Shown piece by piece: positions 42,423 through 51,362 of a stretch of DNA of 64,000 nt (within the stretch, counting starts at the first letter, position 1; every line of letters starts with the position of its first letter). The translations under genes were made by a program, and so were the position numbers. The notes beneath the pieces are model-generated. The model had not been told where the DNA came from and searched no databases. It saw only the letters and a program-made list of their open reading frames with translations. Origin of the DNA: Phascolarctobacterium sp. (lineage in GTDB: Bacteria > Bacillota > Negativicutes > Acidaminococcales > Acidaminococcaceae); NCBI GenBank assembly GCA_020024105.1, contig JAHHUH010000006.1, positions 18,530 to 82,529 on the forward strand. Direction: 5' to 3'.

Positions 42423-43268
42423 TTATTTACCTCTTTTACTTCTCATTTCCGCAGCCTGCTGACGTAACAGCTGTACGCGTTCCTCAGTGCTGGGGTGAGT
42501 ACTAAACAAGTTTTTCATATCCCTGCCGGTAAAGGGATTGATGATGAACATATGGGCGGTTGCTTCTGTGGCATTGGGCATGGTACGACGTTGGGCATAG
42601 GCTTCGATTTTCAAAAGCGCATCTGCCAGGGCGTCCGGATTGCCGGAGATTTCGCCACCGGATTTATCCGCCATGTATTCACGGGAACGGGACACGCCCA
42701 TCTGGATCAGCATGGCAGCCAAGGGCGCCAAAAGCATTACCAGGATAGTTGCAATGGGATTACGGTTATCCTCATCACTGCCGCCGCCAAAGAACATTCC
42801 CCATTGGGCAATGGTGCTGATAGCACCGGCCATGGAGGCTGCTACCGTACTGATCAGGATATCGCGATGCTTAACGTGGCTCAATTCATGGCCCAAAACG
42901 CCAGCCAGCTCCTCCTCGGTCAGCATTTCTGCCAGAGCAGAATTTACTGCCACTGCCGCATGCTCCGGATCACGACCGGTTGCAAAGGCATTGGGCACGG
43001 GGCTGTCGATAATATATACCTTGGGCATAGGCAGACCGGCACGTTGAGCCAAGCGCTCCACAATGCCGTACAGCGTGGGAGCGGTATGACGATCCACCTG
43101 CTGTGCATGATAGTGAGCTAAAACCATCTTGTCACTATTCCAATAGGTATAAAAATTGATGGCCACACCTACAAAAAGCATGACGGTCATACCCTGGATA
43201 CCACCAAAGAAATCACCAATTAACATTAAGAGGGCTGTCATCAGGCCCATTAATAACGCTGTTTGCAT
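42423..43268 (-). CDS. htpX: Membrane zinc metalloprotease HtpX
   Basis: A 281-residue M48 protease. Two N-terminal membrane helices (about 3-20 and 24-42), HExxH at 127-131 in GHELSHVKHRD, and a further hydrophobic pair between residues 140 and 185. The conserved AFATGRDPEHAAVAV motif precedes the active site. It degrades misfolded membrane proteins on the cytosolic side. GGAGGATTT precedes the start. Confidence 0.95.
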   Translation of the reverse strand: MQTALLMGLMTALLMLIGDFFGGIQGMTVMLFVGVAINFYTYWNSDKMVLAHYHAQQVDRHTAPTLYGIVERLAQRAGLPMPKVYIIDSPVPNAFATGRDPEHAAVAVNSALAEMLTEEELAGVLGHELSHVKHRDILISTVAASMAGAISTIAQWGMFFGGGSDEDNRNPIATILVMLLAPLAAMLIQMGVSRSREYMADKSGGEISGNPDALADALLKIEAYAQRRTMPNATEATAHMFIINPFTGRDMKNLFSTHPSTEERVQLLRQQAAEMRSKRGK

Positions 43269-43345
43269 TAATTCTAAATCCTCCTAAAACAATTAGACAT
43301 TAGCTACAGGGAAATCCCTGTTTTTTAATTATAACAAGAAGATTA

Positions 43346-43780
43346 TTATTTTTCAATTTGCTCTTTAATAGAGTTCAACATATTTTCACTATTTTCCCTT
43401 ACCTTGCGCTTCAGGATGGGATTCAAAAGGCCGGCAATCATTGGAATACCAAATTCAAAGTCCACGGCCAGGCTGACCTCACAGCTGTCGCCCTGGGGGA
43501 CAATCTGCCAGCTGCCCTCCATTTTCTTCAAATCACCCTCAGTCTGGGCATAGGTAATCTTCAATTCTTCAGGATAGAAGGTATCCTTTTCCGTCCAGAC
43601 GATTTTGCGCCCGTCCACATTGGAAACCCAATGGGAAACATCGTAATTATCGCCCACCTCCAGCAGCTCTACGCTCACCAGATCCTTCATGAATTTAGGA
43701 TAGCTGGGCATATCCTTGACAATATCAAAAATTTGTTGACCCTGACCCTTAATAACAGTCTTTACTTCAACGTATGGCAT
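43346..43780 (-). CDS. SRPBCC (START-like, coenzyme Q-binding type) family protein
   Basis: A 144-residue protein with the helix-grip pattern: IFDIVKDMPSYPKFMKDLVS at the N terminus, alternating strands in the centre (VDFEFGIPM) and a long C-terminal helix (KVRENSENMLNSIKEQI). Such proteins bind hydrophobic ligands; no specific substrate can be named. AAGGAG precedes the ATG. Confidence 0.78.
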   Translation of the reverse strand: MPYVEVKTVIKGQGQQIFDIVKDMPSYPKFMKDLVSVELLEVGDNYDVSHWVSNVDGRKIVWTEKDTFYPEELKITYAQTEGDLKKMEGSWQIVPQGDSCEVSLAVDFEFGIPMIAGLLNPILKRKVRENSENMLNSIKEQIEK

Positions 43781-43791
43781 ATTCTTTCTCC

Positions 43792-45033
43792 TTATAAATC
43801 CTCAATCGCTTCGGCAGTTTGTTTAACTGCGTCGCGGAATTGCTCCAACACATAATCCACTACTTCCTTGGGCATGATCAGCGGCGGCTCAATCCGGATA
43901 ACCTTAGGATTGTTCAAGGTATAGGCGACGATAATAGACTTGTCAATCATCAGAGCCATCAGCATGCCACCGGCACCCTCCTTGGTCAAATCAATGCCCA
44001 TCATCATGCCACGGCCACGTATCTCCCTGATAACCTTGGGAAATTCCTTCTGAATGGCCTCCAGGCCAGCCTTGAAGTAAGCACCGGTTTCGGTGGAGCG
44101 ACGGAGCAGGTCCTCCTCCTCAATAGCCTTGATGGCAGCCACACCGGCAGCACAGGCCATTTCATTACCGCCAAAGGTGGAGGTGTGCAGGAATGGTGCC
44201 TCAATCAGACCCTGCCAAGCAGCCGGAGTACCAATAATAGCACCAATGGGCATAACGCCACCACCCAAGGCCTTCGCACAGGCCATCAGGTCGGGCTGCA
44301 CAGCCTCGTGGTCCACGCCGAACCATTTACCGGTACGGCCGATACCGGTCTGTACCTCATCAGCAATAAGGAGTGCTCCCCTAGCATGGCAGAGCTCCTC
44401 CACCTGCTTCAGATAACCGGCCGGAGGAATGATGATACCACCCTCACCCTGGATGGGCTCCAGGATAACAGCGGCAGTTTCTTCGGTTATAGCGGCCTCC
44501 ATTGCCTGTAAATCACCATAGGGGACATGGGTAAAGCCCTCTAACAGGGGCTTAAAGGGGTCACGGTACAAATCACGTCCGGTAGCAGTCAAACTGCCCA
44601 TGGTCTTACCATGGAAGGCATTTGCCGCAGCGACAAATTTAGTACGCTTCGTAGCCAGGCGGGCCAGCTTTAAGCAACCCTCCACGGCCTCCGTACCGCT
44701 ATTAACGAAAAAGCTGTATTGCAGAGCACCGGGAGTGATACGGGCCAGCTCCTCGGACAAATCAGCCAGGGGACGGTTAAGCAGCACCTTACCGCACATG
44801 GGCATAGTATGCAGGACATTTTCTACGGCCTCCACCACCTTGGGATGACGATGACCCAAAGCGAACATGCCGTAGCCGCCCAGGCAGTCAATAAATTTAC
44901 GGCCGGTGCTGTCAGTAACGATCCAGCCCTCTGCCTGGCTTTCTACACAAGCCAGACCCATGAAGCGGAACAGACGGGCCTGGGCAGGATTAACATATTT
45001 TTCATATTTGGCAATAGTTTCTTCGACAAACAT
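43792..45033 (-). CDS. Class III aminotransferase (putrescine/acetylornithine aminotransferase-like)
   Basis: A 413-residue fold-type I PLP aminotransferase. PLP lysine Lys254 in ACAKALGGG, DEVQTGIGRTG (225-235), NSGTEAVEGCLKLAR and FHGKTMGSLTATG are conserved. The N terminus and the HTSTFGGNEMACAAG segment resemble putrescine aminotransferases (PatA/YgjG) more than ArgD. It should transfer an omega-amino group to 2-oxoglutarate. Substrate not settled by sequence alone. It lies 11 bases upstream of the SRPBCC gene. Confidence 0.82.
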   Translation of the reverse strand: MFVEETIAKYEKYVNPAQARLFRFMGLACVESQAEGWIVTDSTGRKFIDCLGGYGMFALGHRHPKVVEAVENVLHTMPMCGKVLLNRPLADLSEELARITPGALQYSFFVNSGTEAVEGCLKLARLATKRTKFVAAANAFHGKTMGSLTATGRDLYRDPFKPLLEGFTHVPYGDLQAMEAAITEETAAVILEPIQGEGGIIIPPAGYLKQVEELCHARGALLIADEVQTGIGRTGKWFGVDHEAVQPDLMACAKALGGGVMPIGAIIGTPAAWQGLIEAPFLHTSTFGGNEMACAAGVAAIKAIEEEDLLRRSTETGAYFKAGLEAIQKEFPKVIREIRGRGMMMGIDLTKEGAGGMLMALMIDKSIIVAYTLNNPKVIRIEPPLIMPKEVVDYVLEQFRDAVKQTAEAIEDL

Positions 45034-45081
45034 CTCTTAACCTTCTTTGTAGTATATTTTATGCGCGCTCATATCAGCTGA

Positions 45082-46359
45082 TTAGTATAACAGCTCCGTA
45101 ACGGGAACAAAGGTCACGCCCATGTCAAGGAAGTCCTGCATATGCTGCTCCCAGACGCGGACGGTAGCCGGACGGGCATGACAGATGGCGATTGCACTAC
45201 CATTCTTAACTGCGGAACGGATAGCTCTTTCAATCTCCTGACGGATTTCTGCCTCATCCGTGCTATTATCCAGGAAGAAATCCCTGTTCGCCGTAGGCAC
45301 GCCCAGCTGCTGTGCCAGGGGATTACCCAGAGAGCTGGCAATGGTACGGCTGTCTAAGAAGAACATGCCCTGGCGCTTCAGCTCCTGCAGCACTGCCTTC
45401 ATTACCCGCTCATCACTGGTCGCCTTGGAGCCCTGGTGATTATTTACGCCTACGATACCCGGCAGGCTTTCCACAGCATCACGGGTCATCCGCGTTACCT
45501 TATCAGTACTCATTTCAGTACAAATAGTGTTGGCACCCTCGGACATGTACTGACGCTGTACCGGCTCCATGGGCAGGTGCAGCATTGCCACGTCTCCAGA
45601 ATTATTGACGGCCTCCAGCACATCACTGCTAAAGTCCTTATAGGGCAGGATGGCATAGCTGAAGGGCTGGCCCAGCTTCAACAGGCGGGTAACCACATTC
45701 AGGTCACTGCCACAGTCGTCCACCACGATGGCCAGCTTACCGCCGTTACCCCTGGTGGGCTTACTCTCCTGCTTTTTTTCCTGCTCCTTCTCCGGCTTGA
45801 CCGGCAGCACGTTCATCCCTTGATGGTCCTCGTGTAGATTACCATTGTAATAGAAGTAAAGATGATCCGTAACAAAGGTTTTACGCCCCTTCTTTCCTTC
45901 TACCGCAATTCCCAGGGCAACCTCATAGGCATCCCAACCGTGGTAGGTAGCCTCCTTGGCATCCAGATAGTGCAGTCCAGCCTTCTTCGCCTGCTGTCCC
46001 ACCCAGGAGGCAGCATCCTTCAGCTCCAGATTAGTCGGAATCCCGATGGCCAGCTCACGACGATGCAGCTTAACCTTAGCACCGGTTTCCTGCACCAGCT
46101 CCTCCACCGTTTCATCGCCCTTTTCCAGCAACTGCCAGTTCTTACGCTGTAATAAAATATTATCCAGCTTATGATGAGCAGCCACAGTTTCGTCCACCAG
46201 GCTGACAGGACCATCCTGCTTAGCAGCAGTCTCATCCATAATGTCCTGCTTCTTATCTCCCACGGCATAAAAAACGCCGCTTAAAATAGAAATAGCCGCC
46301 ACCAGTAGTGTCAGCAGTAGGAATTTATGTCTTCCTACAAAACCTTGTTTTCTTCTCAT
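45082..46359 (-). CDS. Divergent polysaccharide deacetylase (YibQ family), membrane anchored
   Basis: A 425-residue protein with one N-terminal membrane helix (about 11-30), a linker of about 190 residues and a C-terminal DUF610/YibQ domain starting KLAIVVDDCGSDLNVV, with ILPYKDFS, MLHLPMEP, GVNNHQGSKAT and FFLDSRTIASS. The fold is NodB-like, but the metal site is altered. It probably acts on envelope polysaccharide; such proteins are frequent in diderm bacteria, which fits Negativicutes. Confidence 0.85.
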   Translation of the reverse strand: MRRKQGFVGRHKFLLLTLLVAAISILSGVFYAVGDKKQDIMDETAAKQDGPVSLVDETVAAHHKLDNILLQRKNWQLLEKGDETVEELVQETGAKVKLHRRELAIGIPTNLELKDAASWVGQQAKKAGLHYLDAKEATYHGWDAYEVALGIAVEGKKGRKTFVTDHLYFYYNGNLHEDHQGMNVLPVKPEKEQEKKQESKPTRGNGGKLAIVVDDCGSDLNVVTRLLKLGQPFSYAILPYKDFSSDVLEAVNNSGDVAMLHLPMEPVQRQYMSEGANTICTEMSTDKVTRMTRDAVESLPGIVGVNNHQGSKATSDERVMKAVLQELKRQGMFFLDSRTIASSLGNPLAQQLGVPTANRDFFLDNSTDEAEIRQEIERAIRSAVKNGSAIAICHARPATVRVWEQHMQDFLDMGVTFVPVTELLY

Positions 46360-46370
46360 AATAACCTCCC

Positions 46371-47264
46371 TCAGGCACGTGGATGGGCCCTCTCATAAAC
46401 CTCACGTAGCCTTTTATTGGTCAGATGGGTATAAATCTGCGTTGTAGAAATATCCGCATGTCCCAAAAGCTCCTGTACCACCCTTAAATCCGTACCATTA
46501 TCCAGTAAATGTGTGGCAAAGGAATGCCGCAGGATATGGGGGGTAATTGTTTTTCTTATGCCGGCCTGTCGGCCATAACCGCTAATAATCTGGACAAAGC
46601 GCTGTCTCGTCATGGTCCTACCCCATAAATTGACAAACACCGTGTTAACGGTACCATTCTGCTGTCGTAACAGCTGGGGCCGTACTACCTCCAGATAATT
46701 ACGCAAAAAACTGACGGCAATGCTTCCCAGTGGTACCAGTCTTTCCTTACTGCCCTTGCCCAGCACCCGCACCAGTTGCTGACGCAGGTCCACATTCTGC
46801 AGGGGTAGCTGCAGCAGCTCCGACACACGCATGCCCGTGGCATAAAGCACCTCCAGCATGGTCCTGTCCCGGTAGCCCTCCAGGGTTTTCAGGTCCGGCT
46901 GCTCCAGAAGACGCTCCACCTCCTGCAGGCTCAGCACCCTTGGCAAATGAAGTCCCTTGGTAGTCGCCTCTATTACCTGGGCCGGATTGTCCTTAATATA
47001 ACGCTCCTCGGCCAGGAATTTATAAAAGTCCTTGATGGCTGCCAGCTTACGGGCGATGGTAGTCGCCGCCCGTCCCTGCTGCTTCAGGTATTGCAGATAA
47101 TCCAGCAGCTGCTGCCGGGAAACCTGCGCTAGGGCATCCTCGTCCTCCAGCTGCAGATAGCGCTGTAAAAGACGTAAATCCCGAGCGTAGGCCAGCCGGG
47201 TGTTTTCAGCCAGGCCCAGCTCCACGCTCAGGTATTCTAAAAATAATTTTACATAGCCAAACAT
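46371..47264 (-). CDS. xerD: Site-specific tyrosine recombinase XerD
   Basis: A 297-residue tyrosine recombinase. N-terminal SAM-like core-binding domain (1-100), then the catalytic residues Arg146 (GMRVSEL), Lys near 170 (GKGSKERLVP), His243 and Arg246 (HILRHSFATHL), His269 (LLGHADISTTQIYTH) and nucleophile Tyr278. XerD with XerC resolves chromosome dimers at dif. No integrase-specific N-terminal arm domain is present, and no att sites are seen, so a housekeeping role is preferred. XerC cannot be excluded as the name. Confidence 0.88.
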   Translation of the reverse strand: MFGYVKLFLEYLSVELGLAENTRLAYARDLRLLQRYLQLEDEDALAQVSRQQLLDYLQYLKQQGRAATTIARKLAAIKDFYKFLAEERYIKDNPAQVIEATTKGLHLPRVLSLQEVERLLEQPDLKTLEGYRDRTMLEVLYATGMRVSELLQLPLQNVDLRQQLVRVLGKGSKERLVPLGSIAVSFLRNYLEVVRPQLLRQQNGTVNTVFVNLWGRTMTRQRFVQIISGYGRQAGIRKTITPHILRHSFATHLLDNGTDLRVVQELLGHADISTTQIYTHLTNKRLREVYERAHPRA

Positions 47265-47314
47265 AATGCCCTCAAAAAGAAAAACAACGCCAAAGCGCCG
47301 TTTTCCTCTTTAAA

Positions 47315-47563
47315 TCAGTCTCTTTTTTCCGGTTGCATAATGGTAATGTTACCGACAGGAGCAATGGTAGAAATAGCATGCTTATACACTAATTGCTGCT
47401 TGCCCTCGTTTTCAATAATGACGGTAAAATTATCAAAGCCGCGTACCAGGCCACGAATCTGGAAGCCGTTAACCAGGTAAATTACCACTGCTAAGTTTTC
47501 CTTACGCACATGGTTCAAAAAGCTGTCCTGCAAATTCATATTTCCTTTTACAGTATTATTCAT
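47315..47563 (-). CDS. hfq: RNA chaperone Hfq
   Basis: An 82-residue Sm-like protein: LQDSFLNHVRKENLAVVIYL (Sm1) and the Sm2 motif LVYKHAISTIAP. It forms hexamers that pair small RNAs with mRNAs. The ATG at 47563 follows AGGAGG by 6 bases and gives the expected N terminus. The position next to miaA is the classical miaA-hfq arrangement. Confidence 0.96.
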   Translation of the reverse strand: MNNTVKGNMNLQDSFLNHVRKENLAVVIYLVNGFQIRGLVRGFDNFTVIIENEGKQQLVYKHAISTIAPVGNITIMQPEKRD

Positions 47564-47602
47564 GGTAAACCTCCTCAAAAACATTTTTCCTCTAATTTTA
47601 TT

Positions 47603-48532
47603 TTACACCAATTTAAATTTTTCTACAATGTTGGCGACCATATGGTTTACAACTATTTCAAAATTAGGCTCTGCAGGTAGGTCAAACCAATGAATATAGG
47701 GCATCTTCTTATACCAGGTAATCTGTCTTTTGGCAAAATTACGGGTGGCCTGCTTCAGCTTATCCACGGCCAGCTCATAGGGCATGCCCTCCCGCAGGTA
47801 CCAGACCATCTGCCGGTAGCCGATGCTCTGCATGGACTGACATTCCGGCGGCACGCCCTGCTCCAGCAGTCGGCGGACCTCCTCCACCAAGCCCTGCTCC
47901 AGCATGGCATCCACCCGGCGGTTAATCCGGTCATACAAAAGGCTCCGCTCCATATTCAGGCCAAAGACACAGGCCTCATAGGGCATTTCCTCCGCACCAT
48001 ACTGGGGAACCTCCTCCCCCTGGAGGGCAGTTTCAATGGCCCTGATTACCCGTCGGGTATTATTCATATGCAGCCGCTCTGCCGCTGCCAGGTCCAACTG
48101 AGCCAGATAGGCATGCAGGGCCTCATTTCCTTTTTCCTGGGCCAAGCGCTCCAGCCGCTGACGCAGCTCGCTGTCCTCCTCCACGGAGCTGAAGGCATAA
48201 TCCTCCAGCAGGGCCTTAATATACAGCCCCGTACCACCGGCAAGGATGGGCAGCCTGCCCCGCTGATTAATCTCGCTGATCAGCTGCTCCGCCCGCTGCT
48301 TGAAATCCACCACGCTAAAGCTGGCCTCCGGCTCTATAATATTCACCAGATGATGGGGTACACTGGCCAGTTCCTCCGGAGTGGGCTTAGCCGTACCAAT
48401 ATCCATGCCCCGATAAAAGAGCATGGAATCGCCGGAAATAATTTCCCCCTGCAGGCGCTTAGCTACCTCAATAGCACAATGGCTCTTACCCGTAGCCGTC
48501 GGGCCCAGAATAACTACTACTCTTTCCTTCAC
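47603..48532 (-). CDS. miaA: tRNA dimethylallyltransferase MiaA
   Basis: A 309-residue enzyme adding dimethylallyl to A37 of tRNAs reading UNN codons. P-loop GPTATGKSH at 10-18; ISGDSMLFYRGMDIGTAKPT binds tRNA and nucleotide; LAGGTGLYIKALL, and QSMQSIGYRQMVWYL with the C-terminal FAKRQITWYKK complete the family pattern. The companion methylthiotransferase MiaB lies upstream in the same run. Confidence 0.96.
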   Translation of the reverse strand: MKERVVVILGPTATGKSHCAIEVAKRLQGEIISGDSMLFYRGMDIGTAKPTPEELASVPHHLVNIIEPEASFSVVDFKQRAEQLISEINQRGRLPILAGGTGLYIKALLEDYAFSSVEEDSELRQRLERLAQEKGNEALHAYLAQLDLAAAERLHMNNTRRVIRAIETALQGEEVPQYGAEEMPYEACVFGLNMERSLLYDRINRRVDAMLEQGLVEEVRRLLEQGVPPECQSMQSIGYRQMVWYLREGMPYELAVDKLKQATRNFAKRQITWYKKMPYIHWFDLPAEPNFEIVVNHMVANIVEKFKLV

Positions 48533-48536
48533 CTGC

Positions 48537-49313
48537 TCACCTTCTCCTCACACCGTATTTTACCTTACTATAGCGACCACCAAGAACCCCCTGGCAGCCA
48601 TATTCCTTAAAAATCTGGTAGCCCCTTTCCTTTATTACCACCCGGGGCGCTACCCTCAGAGCCTCCTCCACCGTAGCAGGCGCCAAAGCGCAGTCATAGG
48701 CCACGGGGCGCAAGGGCTCCATGCAGGAGGAGCTGTTTACCGGATAGCGGAACATGGGGTCAAAATAAACTACATCAAAGCTGTCCGCAGCACATTGGGC
48801 CAGGTAGGCTGCTGCCGTAGCATTTACCGTCCTGATCCTTCTCAGGGCAGCTGTTAAATCTTCATCCTCAGCCACATAATGCTGCAGCCCCTGGCTCACA
48901 GTAAAATGCAGGGGTGTCGAAGCCTCCACTCCCACCACCTGGCCGGCAGCTCCTACCACGTAGCTGGCAATGGCTGCATCACTAGCTAAACCCAGGGTAC
49001 AGTCCAAAACCCGCATTCCCGGCTGTAGGCCCAGAGCCTGGACAAAATTATCTCCCTGGCCCTCCTTGAGCCTTTGTAGGCGGAGGACCGCCATGCTGGG
49101 ATGATAGAAGAAGGTACCCTCCGAGGACACCAGCTGAGGTCCCTTCGAGGTAGCTACCAGAAGTGCCTCCAGCTGCTGCTCCTCCAGAATCTGCTGCAGG
49201 CTACCCTGCTCCCTCCGAGGCAGATAGGCAACCCCCAGCTGACGGGCCCAGCGTTGGGCCTGCTGACTTAAATCCAGGCCCCCCTTACGTGCCATAGTCA
49301 CCGCAAACCGCAT
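48537..49313 (-). CDS. SAM-dependent methyltransferase, RsmJ-like
   Basis: A 258-residue class I methyltransferase. The SAM motif is VLDCTLGLASDA near residue 103, and VVYFDPMFRYPV near 180 is a DPMF-type catalytic motif as in RsmJ (16S rRNA m2G1516) and its relatives. The ATG directly follows the mutL stop codon. Target RNA is inference. The gene belongs to the miaB-mutS-mutL-miaA-hfq run. Confidence 0.82.
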   Translation of the reverse strand: MRFAVTMARKGGLDLSQQAQRWARQLGVAYLPRREQGSLQQILEEQQLEALLVATSKGPQLVSSEGTFFYHPSMAVLRLQRLKEGQGDNFVQALGLQPGMRVLDCTLGLASDAAIASYVVGAAGQVVGVEASTPLHFTVSQGLQHYVAEDEDLTAALRRIRTVNATAAAYLAQCAADSFDVVYFDPMFRYPVNSSSCMEPLRPVAYDCALAPATVEEALRVAPRVVIKERGYQIFKEYGCQGVLGGRYSKVKYGVRRR

Positions 49314-51362
49314 TTAAAAGCCCGTCCTTTTGAACATTTTATAAAGCTCGTCGCTGTCAATTTCAATCATGCAGGGACGGCCATGGGGACAGGTAAAGGG
49401 ATGGGTGGTATTACATAAATCAATAATCAGCTGGCGCATCTGGCGGGTGTTAAGGATTTGCCCTGCCTTGATGGCGGCCTTGCATGCGGTCATGTGCAGC
49501 ACCTCCTGGCGCAGATCACTATCCGCAATGGTCCGCATCTCCCGCAGCATCTTGCTGATTTCCAGGATAAAGGACTCCGCATCCTCCGCCTTAATATCCG
49601 CCGGCAGGGAGGATACCCGGAGCATGCTTTCACCGGCAGGCTCCACGTCCACACCTAAACGGAGGAATTCCTCCCGATGCTCCTCCAGGAGAGCCAAATC
49701 CTGGGGCTGAACATCCACATAGAGGGGAATGAGCAGCTGCTGTGCAGGAATATTGTTATGGGAGGCTACTAATTTATCATAAAGAATCCGCTCGTGGGCT
49801 GCATGCTGATCAATCAGATACAGGGTATCCTCGGATTGGGCAATAATGAAGGTCTTATCCACCTGACCAATGGGCCAGATGGTATCAATACCGCTATCCG
49901 TATCGGTAAAAGTAATGGCCTCCGGCTCCACCAGCTGCTTCTGGGCCTGCTGCTCCGTCAAAATTAAAGGAGTAGTCCTTCCCTGATAGCTGTCTTGGGC
50001 CACACCCTCCGCCTCTGCCACCAGGAAAGTCGCAGTGGTCTGGGCTACTGGAGTAGCCTCTGTAGGCTGTACTGTCTGCTGCTGTACAGGAGCATCACTT
50101 TGGGGCTTCGATAGCGGCGCCTCCGGCAGAACCTGGCTCCAGGAGCTGCTCTGCGGAGCGGATGCACTGGTGGGAGCAGGTGCTTCCGGTGTTTTAAAGA
50201 CGTCAAACATTTCTGGCAGCGGACCGCTTTCCACCACTCTTTTCGGTGGAGCGGCCGGAGCCGTGCTCTGTACCGGCGGCGTGTATACGGTCTGGGGCTG
50301 CTGAGGAATAAAGCTGTTCAGCTCCGAATCCTTCAGCAGGGTTACCTCTGTTTTTTCCGCATGCATGGGACGGGTCAGGGCATCGGTCAAGGCCTTGAAC
50401 ATGGCCTTATACATGGTGCCCTCATCACTAAATTTTATTTCACTCTTCTGGGGATGGACATTGACGTCAATAGCCGCCGTGTCCAGGGTAATATTCAAAA
50501 CGACAAAGGGGAAGCCGCTCTTGGGAATTTGGGACTGGTAGGCATGGTCAATGGCCTTAGCCAGCATCTTATTGCCGATCAGACGTCCATTGACAAACAG
50601 CGTCTGCCATTGACGGGTACCCTTCAGCAGGGTGGGCTTACTGATATAGCCCTTAATGCTTACCTCCGGACTATAAAAATCCACCTGGAGCAGCTCCTCG
50701 GACACCTTTTTACCATAGAGGGCACGAATGGCTTCCTTCAGGTCGCCATCACCGGGAGTCCGCAGAACCTCCTTATCATTATTAATCAGATTAAAGCTGA
50801 CATCGGGTCTGGACAGAGCCAGCTTGGTCAACAGCTCACTAATATAACGCCCCTCCGTACCTACGGTCTTCAAAAATTTACGTCGTGCAGGGACGTTAAA
50901 GAACAAATTTTCTACGATAACCGTCGTACCGGCATCTGCACCGGTGGAGGAGCATTCCACCTGGTCCCCGCCATCAATATGGATGGAGGTAGCCAGATCC
51001 TGCTCCGCCGGACGGGTCAGCAGGGTAAAATTGGAAACGGAGGCAATACTGGGCAGTGCTTCACCACGGAAGCCCAGGGTATGCAGGCTCAGCAGGTCAT
51101 CCGCCGCCACAATCTTACTGGTAGCATGGCGCAGGATGGCTAATTTGGCGTTTTCCTCACTCATGCCACTGCCATTATCCACCACGCGGATATATTCCGT
51201 ACCACCACCAAAGGTTTTTACGGAAATTTTATCTGCACCGGCGTCCAAAGCATTTTCCACCAGCTCCTTTACCACGGAGGCCGGCTTTTCCACTACCTCA
51301 CCGGCGGCAATCTGGTTGGCCGTATTAATGTCCAACACCTGTATTTTTTGTTTCGCTAGCAT
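49314..51362 (-). CDS. mutL: DNA mismatch repair protein MutL
   Basis: A 682-residue MutL. N-terminal GHKL ATPase: ELVENALDAGADKI, DNGSGM, GFRGEALPSI; a proline/alanine-rich linker at about 345-480; a C-terminal dimerisation/endonuclease domain with DQHAAHERILYD and CPHGRPCMIEI. The usual endonuclease motif ends in Glu where this protein has Asp (YD), a conservative change. It links MutS mismatch recognition to strand incision. Its start overlaps the end of mutS by seven bases. Confidence 0.96.
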   Translation of the reverse strand: MLAKQKIQVLDINTANQIAAGEVVEKPASVVKELVENALDAGADKISVKTFGGGTEYIRVVDNGSGMSEENAKLAILRHATSKIVAADDLLSLHTLGFRGEALPSIASVSNFTLLTRPAEQDLATSIHIDGGDQVECSSTGADAGTTVIVENLFFNVPARRKFLKTVGTEGRYISELLTKLALSRPDVSFNLINNDKEVLRTPGDGDLKEAIRALYGKKVSEELLQVDFYSPEVSIKGYISKPTLLKGTRQWQTLFVNGRLIGNKMLAKAIDHAYQSQIPKSGFPFVVLNITLDTAAIDVNVHPQKSEIKFSDEGTMYKAMFKALTDALTRPMHAEKTEVTLLKDSELNSFIPQQPQTVYTPPVQSTAPAAPPKRVVESGPLPEMFDVFKTPEAPAPTSASAPQSSSWSQVLPEAPLSKPQSDAPVQQQTVQPTEATPVAQTTATFLVAEAEGVAQDSYQGRTTPLILTEQQAQKQLVEPEAITFTDTDSGIDTIWPIGQVDKTFIIAQSEDTLYLIDQHAAHERILYDKLVASHNNIPAQQLLIPLYVDVQPQDLALLEEHREEFLRLGVDVEPAGESMLRVSSLPADIKAEDAESFILEISKMLREMRTIADSDLRQEVLHMTACKAAIKAGQILNTRQMRQLIIDLCNTTHPFTCPHGRPCMIEIDSDELYKMFKRTGF

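Noticed and set aside
46371..47264. Tyrosine recombinase as the integrase of a mobile element
   Set aside because: Typical XerD domain layout inside a conserved housekeeping neighbourhood; no att-like repeats or cargo genes beside it.
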